Below, one piece after another: positions 31,426-35,879 of a stretch of DNA of 35,879 bases. The notes under the pieces are model-generated. The model saw only the letters and a program-made list of their open reading frames with translations. It was not told the DNA's origin and made no database searches. The first letter of the stretch is position 1; each line of letters starts with the position of its first letter. Position numbers and translations under genes: made by a program. Location of the stretch: positions 1 through 35,879 of IMG/VR virus record IMGVR_UViG_3300032308_000359. One strand, given 5' to 3'. This DNA comes from a virus.

Positions 31426-32614
31426 TACAATAGAAAATAAAGACCTTTTTGATGAGGATGTATCTCAATCAATTGAAAACAATACGGCTTACGATCATTG
31501 GATTGATATGCCCGAATACAATAATATTAATGAGCCTGAAGCAGAAATAACTGCTACTTTTAAATTTAGAAATATAAATGATTATGAGGAGTTTAAAGAA
31601 AAGGCAAAAAAATATATTTACGATGGCGACAAGTTATTTGATGGAAGCCAAACTAAAACAAAAAAACAAGCTTGGTATCCACTAAAAGAAAAAGCTAGTA
31701 AATATAGATATAGAGTTAAAAATTCCAAGAACCCTAGATTTCCTATTTACATAGTAAGTAAGGGAAGATTCAGAAAAAACCCTACAAGCGCAACATTAAT
31801 GAAAATGAATATTCCTTTCTACATAATTGTTGAGGAACAGGAATACAATGAATATTGTAATTTGGTTGGTAAAGATAAAGTTCTTATCCTTCCTGAAAAA
31901 TATAAGACTAAATATGATACTTTTTGGAAAGATGAAGACCCAAGAACAGGACCAGGACCTGCAAGAAATTTTGCATGGGATCATTCTATAGATAATGGAT
32001 TTGCTTGGCATTGGGTTATGGATGACAACATAGAAAGCTTTGAACGCTTTAATAAGAACATGAAAATAAATTGCAATGATGGCACTTATTTTTATGCGTG
32101 TGAAGATTTTATTTTAAGATATACAAACATTGCAATTGCAGGTCTTAATTATGCTAATTTTTGTCATTCACATGAAGCTAGACCACCATTTTTAACTAAC
32201 ACTAGAATTTATAGTTGTTTATTGATAAGAAACGATATTCCTTATAGATGGCGTGGTCGTTACAATGAAGACACCGATTTATCTTTAAGAGTATTAAAAG
32301 ATGGTTATTGCACAGTTCAATTTAATGCATTACTTCAGGGTAAGATGGCTACTCAAAAAATTAAAGGTGGAAACACTAAAGAGTTTTATGAGGGCGAAGG
32401 CACTATGAATAAATCTAAAATGCTACAAGATATGCACCCTGATGTTGCAAAAGTAGTATGGCGTTTTAATAGATGGCATCATCATGTTGATTACAAACCT
32501 TTTAAAAAAAATCAATTAATTTTAAAAGACAACATTATGATTCCGAATCGAATTAATAATTATGATATGGAGCTAATAAATGCAAGCGACACAAAACAAA
32601 TGGAAGAAGATTAG
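31415..32614 (+). CDS. TET-associated-type glycosyltransferase (TAGT), possible DNA modification enzyme
   Basis: I place the start at the ATG at 31415 because AAGGAAG lies 7 bases upstream; an earlier TTG lacks this. The ~399-residue protein has an N-terminal small domain (EITATFKFRNINDYEEFKEK ... WYPLKEKASK) and then a GT-A-like core: PIYIVSKGRF at about 110, IVEEQEYNEYC, GPGPARNFAWDHSI, and WVMDDNIESF with the metal-binding DDN at 203-205. RYNEDTDLSLRVLKDGYC follows. This pattern is that of the TAGT family, predicted to glycosylate modified bases. No TET/JBP dioxygenase or base hydroxylase is visible here, so the acceptor is unclear. Confidence 0.8.
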   Translation: MLNNTIENKDLFDEDVSQSIENNTAYDHWIDMPEYNNINEPEAEITATFKFRNINDYEEFKEKAKKYIYDGDKLFDGSQTKTKKQAWYPLKEKASKYRYRVKNSKNPRFPIYIVSKGRFRKNPTSATLMKMNIPFYIIVEEQEYNEYCNLVGKDKVLILPEKYKTKYDTFWKDEDPRTGPGPARNFAWDHSIDNGFAWHWVMDDNIESFERFNKNMKINCNDGTYFYACEDFILRYTNIAIAGLNYANFCHSHEARPPFLTNTRIYSCLLIRNDIPYRWRGRYNEDTDLSLRVLKDGYCTVQFNALLQGKMATQKIKGGNTKEFYEGEGTMNKSKMLQDMHPDVAKVVWRFNRWHHHVDYKPFKKNQLILKDNIMIPNRINNYDMELINASDTKQMEED

Positions 32615-32858
32615 TCAATATTGCATTGAGCGCAATAATTTTTATATTTCTCGTTATCTTCTTGCTGATGGCGCAAATAGATTTGTATTATGGGAAGGCA
32701 CAAAAATAATTAAAATACAAGATAATCCACAGGAGCTTAAACATGAAGCAGAAAGATTGGACAGTAAGCAAGGAAAACTTGCCGCAACTGACGATTTATT
32801 TGGAAGGCTTAATCAAAGAAGGCAAGATACCTCAAATTACGATCAAAGAAAAGGCTAG
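32580..32858 (+). CDS. Unknown protein, long overlap with NinB-like gene
   Basis: A 92-residue protein whose first half (WKKISQYCIERNNFYISRYL, FVLWEGTKIIKIQ) resembles common small phage proteins of unknown function. GGAG lies before the ATG. Its last 39 codons overlap the next gene in another frame over 116 bases, so one of the two C/N-termini may be dispensable. The first half is the more credible coding part. Confidence 0.6.
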   Translation: MQATQNKWKKISQYCIERNNFYISRYLLADGANRFVLWEGTKIIKIQDNPQELKHEAERLDSKQGKLAATDDLFGRLNQRRQDTSNYDQRKG

Positions 32859-33111
32859 AGGTCGTTCGATTGAAGCCAATAAATTCCTTTGGGGTAGGTT
32901 GTATAAAAGCATTTCAAACTTTACGGGATATCTTCCGATGGAAGTGCATTTGCTTTGCGGACATCTTTTCTTATCCGAACAGAAAACTATTGGCGAAGTT
33001 CAAGTTCCTTATGTTCGCTCAACAACTGATCTTACAGTCGAGGAATTTACATCTTATATACAGAATATTGAGAGTTATTTTGCCCAATTAGGTTGGTCAA
33101 ATGACGAATAG
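32743..33111 (+). CDS. NinB/Orf-like recombination mediator (tentative)
   Basis: The 122-residue protein begins behind AGGAGCTTAAAC, a strong ribosome site. Its core RSIEANKFLWGRLYKSISNF and later TDLTVEEFTSYIQNIESYFA, then QLGW, match the layout of NinB-like proteins, which in lambda (Orf) act as recombination mediators and work with SSB. The 'N-K/x-x-x-W' helix and the terminal helix-plus-W are the main reasons for the call. It lies with PD-(D/E)XK, Ref-like and HNH nucleases, a recombination cluster reminiscent of the lambda nin region. Confidence 0.55.
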   Translation: MKQKDWTVSKENLPQLTIYLEGLIKEGKIPQITIKEKARGRSIEANKFLWGRLYKSISNFTGYLPMEVHLLCGHLFLSEQKTIGEVQVPYVRSTTDLTVEEFTSYIQNIESYFAQLGWSNDE

Positions 33112-33535
33112 ACCTATATACGAAACTAAAGAAGATTTAAAAAAAGAAATAGTCATTCAATCTGTTTTGGAAGATAAATGGCATTGTAAACTTAAAAAAA
33201 TGCCTATTGCTTACCATATAGACTGGATTGCTTTAAGAAATAACGAGCCATTAGCTTTTGTTGAAATTAAACATAGGGAAAAATTAGAATTTGGTCGATT
33301 TCCCACTTATATGATTTCATTAAATAAATGGCTAAAAGCAAAAGAGCTTTCAAGGGAAGTAAATGTTCCTTTTATTCTTGTAGTAAAGTTTATGGATGGC
33401 ATTTACTATGGTAAATATACTAGCGATATGGTTTTAGATAACAAATATGGGTTTAATGGTCGTTATGATCGTGGCGACACTCAAGATGTCGAACCTATGG
33501 TTTATATTCCATTATCTATATTTAAAAAACTATGA
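33101..33535 (+). CDS. PD-(D/E)XK-type nuclease-like protein
   Basis: This 144-residue protein shows the core of the restriction-like fold: an early helix with Glu16 (KKEIVIQSVLE), Asp41 in YHIDWIALRN, and EIK at Glu55-Lys57 (LAFVEIKHREK), followed by a helix and a beta strand (FILVVKFMDGIYYGK). These residues can form a metal site. It could nick or resolve DNA intermediates. It starts inside the NinB-like stop region (overlap of 11 bases) and ends overlapping the next gene. The exact family is unknown. Confidence 0.65.
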   Translation: MTNRPIYETKEDLKKEIVIQSVLEDKWHCKLKKMPIAYHIDWIALRNNEPLAFVEIKHREKLEFGRFPTYMISLNKWLKAKELSREVNVPFILVVKFMDGIYYGKYTSDMVLDNKYGFNGRYDRGDTQDVEPMVYIPLSIFKKL

Positions 33536-33822
33536 CTAAAGACGAAAGAAAGCATTACGATAAACTGTCACAATTAGGATGTATAGTATGTTTAAGAGAA
33601 GGATGGGGTTATTCAGCACCTCATATTCATCACATTAGACATGGTGCTGGTATAGGTCAAAAAACCCATTTTAGCCTAGCAATACCTTTATGCCCAAACC
33701 ATCATCAAAATGGCGGTTATGGAATAGCTTTACATGCAGGACAAAAAGAATTTGAAAGAAAGTTTGGATCGGAAGTTGAGCTATTAGCAGAAACTTTAAA
33801 TTTGATTAAAGGAAATTTATGA
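33532..33822 (+). CDS. Ref-like HNH nuclease
   Basis: The 96-residue protein resembles the RecA-dependent Ref nuclease family: a zinc-type Cys pair (GCIVC), the HNH core APHIHHIRHGAGIGQK, then IPLCPNHHQNGG and GIALHAGQKEFERKFG. Ref of phage P1 cuts DNA at RecA-made D-loops. In this setting it may help process recombination intermediates. The start overlaps the previous stop (ATGA). Confidence 0.78.
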   Translation: MTKDERKHYDKLSQLGCIVCLREGWGYSAPHIHHIRHGAGIGQKTHFSLAIPLCPNHHQNGGYGIALHAGQKEFERKFGSEVELLAETLNLIKGNL

Positions 33823-33881
33823 TAGAATTATTGCTCGGCGTTATCATTATGATTATTGCCATTTATCTTATGAGTAGGTAA
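33819..33881 (+). CDS. 20-residue hydrophobic microprotein
   Basis: A very short frame with a clean ribosome site (AAAGGAAATTT) and an ATGA overlap with the Ref-like gene. It encodes MIELLLGVIIMIIAIYLMSR, one transmembrane helix with a basic end. It fills the gap before the HNH gene. At this size the coding claim rests on context and hydrophobicity only. Confidence 0.5.
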   Translation: MIELLLGVIIMIIAIYLMSR

Positions 33882-33885
33882 TTTA

Positions 33886-34317
33886 ATGCCAACTGCACCT
33901 CTTAACACCAAGTGTCGGGAATTAGGTTGCAAGAATGAAAAAACTAGCCGATCCACTTTTTGTTCTGATCATGGTGGGGGTGTAACAGAAAAAGGAAAAG
34001 AAAATAGTAAGCTTTATGCAACTGCCTTTTGGAAAAAGCAAAGAGTTATCCAATTAAGTAAGAAGCCATTATGTGAAGCATGTTTACTTGATGGCAGAGT
34101 GGTTCAAGCGCTTCATATAGACCATGTATTTCCTCACAGACAAGATCAGAATAAGTTTAGAAGTAATCTGTTTCAAAGTTTGTGTGCGCCGCATCACACA
34201 CTAAAAACACAAGAAGAAAACAAGGGCATTTATCTTTACTATTCACCCAATGGAATCATTCAATACAATGACACAGATTATGCCAAACAAATTGCTGACA
34301 AAACAGAATTTGCGTAA
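33886..34317 (+). CDS. HNH endonuclease, packaging-associated type
   Basis: The 143-residue protein has Cys pairs near the N-terminus (CRELGCKN; FCSDHGGG) and the HNH core: PLCEACLLDGRVVQALHIDH, VFPHRQDQNKF, LFQSLCAPHHTLKTQEE. This form is common in phage genes close to the terminase that help cut concatemers in cos-type packaging. If the genome is circular, it lies only about 1.6 kb upstream of the small terminase. Its end overlaps the next frame. Confidence 0.82.
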   Translation: MPTAPLNTKCRELGCKNEKTSRSTFCSDHGGGVTEKGKENSKLYATAFWKKQRVIQLSKKPLCEACLLDGRVVQALHIDHVFPHRQDQNKFRSNLFQSLCAPHHTLKTQEENKGIYLYYSPNGIIQYNDTDYAKQIADKTEFA

Positions 34318-34624
34318 GATTTATAGATTATGTGCATCGCTTCCTCCTTTTAATGAATTTCCTATGCCCCAGCCACATAAAATTTCATTCAGTGTAATAA
34401 ATACTAATGAAGTGTTTGGTTATTTTCATACAGAGCCGATGAGAATAGAGATTGATAAGATGTGTGATACTTGGGATCATATATTTCAAACCATGATGCA
34501 TGAGTGCATTCATGTTGCGTTGTATAAAAGTAATCACCATGACTTTGACCAGCATGAGCTAAAGTTTAATCGAATAGCTAAAAGAATTTGTGATATGTAT
34601 AAATTTGATATAAAGGAATTTTAA
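34250..34624 (+). CDS. SprT-like zinc metalloprotein
   Basis: The 124-residue product carries the HExxH zinc motif as MMHECIHVALY (His84, Glu85, His88) with a possible third ligand in QHELKFN, as in SprT-like proteins. The first 25 codons overlap the HNH gene in another frame and have no obvious ribosome site; inner ATGs at 34268 or 34280 are possible starts. SprT-like proteins are small proteases or chelators of uncertain role. It lies just before the holin gene and may join the lysis unit. Confidence 0.68.
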   Translation: MESFNTMTQIMPNKLLTKQNLRKIYRLCASLPPFNEFPMPQPHKISFSVINTNEVFGYFHTEPMRIEIDKMCDTWDHIFQTMMHECIHVALYKSNHHDFDQHELKFNRIAKRICDMYKFDIKEF

Positions 34625-35017
34625 ATGGCACTTTTAGATGCAGTTATAGGAACAATAGGAACAGTTTTAGATAGAGTTATACCCGATAAAAATAAAAGAG
34701 CTGAAGCCGAAGAACAATTACAAAACTTATTAACAACTCAAGATTTTCAAATAGCAGTTGAACAAATAAAGGTTAATGCAATTGAAGCACAATCAGAAAG
34801 TTTCTTTAAATCAGGTTGGCGACCAAGTGTTGGCTGGATATGTTCTATTGCCTTTGGATTACACTTTGTTATATTCCCAATCCTTAACTACTTTCTCATG
34901 TTATGCGGACAATCACCGATTCTTGTGCCATTTCAAATGGATACTCTTTTAACAGTATTGCTTGGATTGTTAGGCATGGGAACATTAAGAACAGTTGAGA
35001 AAATGAAGCTTAAATGA
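34625..35017 (+). CDS. Holin (3TM/GTA-holin-like)
   Basis: This 130-residue protein starts with a helical cytoplasmic region (DAVIGTIGTVLDRVIPDKNK, then EAEEQLQNLL) and continues with WRPSVGWICSIAFGLHFVIF and LLTVLLGLLGMGTLRTVEKM, the membrane segments. The order (N-terminal 'I-x-D-K-x-x-A-E-x-x' helix, W-R-P-S/x, two to three membrane spans) is that of the 3TM phage and GTA holins. It directly precedes the M15 endolysin with a 4-base overlap, forming a holin-endolysin pair. AAAGGAATTTTAA precedes its ATG. Confidence 0.85.
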   Translation: MALLDAVIGTIGTVLDRVIPDKNKRAEAEEQLQNLLTTQDFQIAVEQIKVNAIEAQSESFFKSGWRPSVGWICSIAFGLHFVIFPILNYFLMLCGQSPILVPFQMDTLLTVLLGLLGMGTLRTVEKMKLK

Positions 35018-35448
35018 AATTAACGCCACACTTTACATTAGAGGAATTAACTTATAGTGATCTTGCTCAAAGACATTCTTTGGATAACAATCCTGATAAA
35101 TATATTATTTCTAATCTCACTCGCCTTGCCGAATTACTTGAGGATGTTCGTGCTTTATTTAATAAACCTATCCGTATTAATAGTGCTTATCGTAGTGTTA
35201 CAGTCAATTCCTTATTAGGTAGTAAGCCAACATCTCAACATTGCATAGGATGTGCGGCTGATATTAGGATAGATGAATTAACTCCCGATCAGATTGTTAA
35301 AAAGATTGTAAAGAGTAATATACAATATGACCAAGTAATTAGAGAATTTGATAGTTGGGTGCATATATCTATACCTAAAGCTGAAGGATATGTAGCGCGT
35401 AAGCAAGCGCTAATTATAGATAAGTCAGGCACACGAGCATACGCATAG
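35014..35448 (+). CDS. Endolysin, M15-type D-Ala-D-Ala carboxypeptidase family
   Basis: The 144-residue protein is the lysis peptidase: INSAYRSVTVNSLLGSKPTS ends in the zinc motif SQHCIGCAADI with His76 and Asp83, and WVHIS provides His117. The N-terminal HFTLEELTYSDLAQRH is the usual start of this family. It would cut the peptide part of peptidoglycan after release by the holin. It overlaps the holin by 4 bases and its stop abuts a 35-codon membrane peptide. Its direct use of a second wall hydrolase (29400-29753) is unusual but not unique. Confidence 0.9.
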   Translation: MKLTPHFTLEELTYSDLAQRHSLDNNPDKYIISNLTRLAELLEDVRALFNKPIRINSAYRSVTVNSLLGSKPTSQHCIGCAADIRIDELTPDQIVKKIVKSNIQYDQVIREFDSWVHISIPKAEGYVARKQALIIDKSGTRAYA

Positions 35449-35556
35449 ATGGATGAGTATGTGCTATGTGATATACTATGTGCGCTAGATTATTTAAAGT
35501 GGTTAGTGTGTATAGTGTGTATTGTTTATATAATAAGAAAGGTTAGGCATGGATAA
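35449..35556 (+). CDS. Small membrane peptide after endolysin
   Basis: The 35-codon frame starts immediately after the endolysin stop (TAGATG). It reads MDEYVLCDILCALDY then LKWLVCIVCIVYIIRKV: a Cys-rich single transmembrane helix with a basic end. A lysis accessory (antiholin or holin partner) is possible from its place in the cassette. The ribosome site is weak. Its end overlaps the next gene by 8 bases. Confidence 0.5.
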   Translation: MDEYVLCDILCALDYLKWLVCIVCIVYIIRKVRHG

Positions 35557-35830
35557 GACAGAGATATTAAGAACTGCTAATGAATATATAAGCAAAGACA
35601 GACAGGCTACTCATGGACAAGCAGAGAACAACTTTGCTAACATTGCAAGATTATGGTCAGCTTATCTTAATCATCCAATCACACCTCAAGATGTTGCAAT
35701 ATTAATGACACTGCTAAAGATAGCTAGATATAAACACAGTCCATCTCATGTTGATAATGCAATTGATATGTGTGGCTACGCCGCATTAGCAGGCGAGTTA
35801 GGTCAGGGTGTTAATAATGAATCGAAGTAA
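35549..35830 (+). CDS. DUF6378-like protein
   Basis: A 93-residue, mainly helical protein: ILRTANEYISKDRQATHGQA, then ARLWSAYLNHPITPQDVAIL and LLKIARYKHSPSHVDNAIDM with the CGYAALAGE ending. The pattern 'R-x-x-x-H-G-x-x-x-x-N ... K-x-x-R ... D-x-x-I-D-x-x-G-Y' is common in phages and resembles a nucleotide-pyrophosphohydrolase-like helical fold (MazG-type), though this is only a resemblance. Function unknown. AGAAAGGTTAGGC gives a strong start. Confidence 0.75.
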   Translation: MDKTEILRTANEYISKDRQATHGQAENNFANIARLWSAYLNHPITPQDVAILMTLLKIARYKHSPSHVDNAIDMCGYAALAGELGQGVNNESK

Positions 35831-35879
35831 AACAGCTAACCTATTGAATAACTTAAACATTTTAGGGGTGCTAAACGAG

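Noticed and set aside
35818-35879. Frame starting MNRSKTANLLNNLNILG and running off the right end
   Set aside because: It overlaps the DUF6378-like gene and would stop after about 25 codons if the ends join; too weak without the junction.
1-35879. Search for integrase, repressor, tRNA genes, DNA polymerase or replicative helicase
   Set aside because: None could be recognised by eye in the translated frames or the gaps; a tRNA scan would be needed to exclude tRNA genes fully.

Overview
The window looks like an essentially complete genome of a tailed bacteriophage with siphovirus architecture (HK97-fold head, lambda-like tail), opened just upstream of the small terminase gene. By eye the sequence is AT-rich (roughly one third G+C). 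I see no integrase, repressor or tRNA, so a lytic lifestyle is more likely than a temperate one. No gene gives the host directly. A 23-codon gene at 24742-24813 on the minus strand encodes a near-textbook PqqA, the peptide precursor of the redox cofactor PQQ. Together with the AT-richness and the Gram-negative style endolysin and holin, this points to a PQQ-making proteobacterium; an aquatic methylotroph of the Methylophilaceae type that depends on a PQQ methanol dehydrogenase is an attractive guess, but it is inference.

Layout. 44-24689 (+): packaging and structure. In order: small and large terminase, portal, a 36-codon gene, prohead protease, major capsid protein, a terminator, a second capsid paralogue, connector and neck genes, major tail protein, two small genes, an HK97 gp10-like gene, a tail-assembly chaperone pair probably joined by a -1 frameshift, tape measure, distal tail genes with a GNAT acetyltransferase between them, tail-tip protein, a fibre with its chaperone-like gene, a small cupin, a collagen-like fibre, a glycosyltransferase, and a few small genes including an HNH nuclease.

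24690-28319 (-): a leftward, probably early block driven by two good sigma70-type promoters (28292-28319 and 27652-27679). It holds unknown small genes, an exported repeat protein, ERF annealing protein, YqaJ exonuclease and an SSB-like protein (a recombination module). Its last gene is pqqA, which ends at a strong hairpin terminator between the two converging blocks. Three copies of an ACGAAACTTT(T)AA motif lie in the leaders of this block.

28339-35830 (+): a rightward block with a VRR-NUC nuclease, a DUF1376 replication protein carrying iteron-like repeats (candidate origin), a SleB-type hydrolase, several small membrane proteins, a helicase-loader-like protein, a TET-associated-type glycosyltransferase (possible DNA base glucosylation), NinB-like, PD-(D/E)XK, Ref-like and HNH nucleases, a SprT-like metalloprotein, then holin, M15 endolysin and a DUF6378 protein.

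The main discovery is the phage pqqA. It is expressed with the recombination genes and no other pqq gene is present, so the phage would depend on the host PqqB-E enzymes. It looks like a one-gene metabolic booster that supplies the substrate for host PQQ synthesis during infection. Other points of interest are the duplicated capsid gene, the replication-gene iterons, the chaperone frameshift and the orphan TAGT glycosyltransferase.
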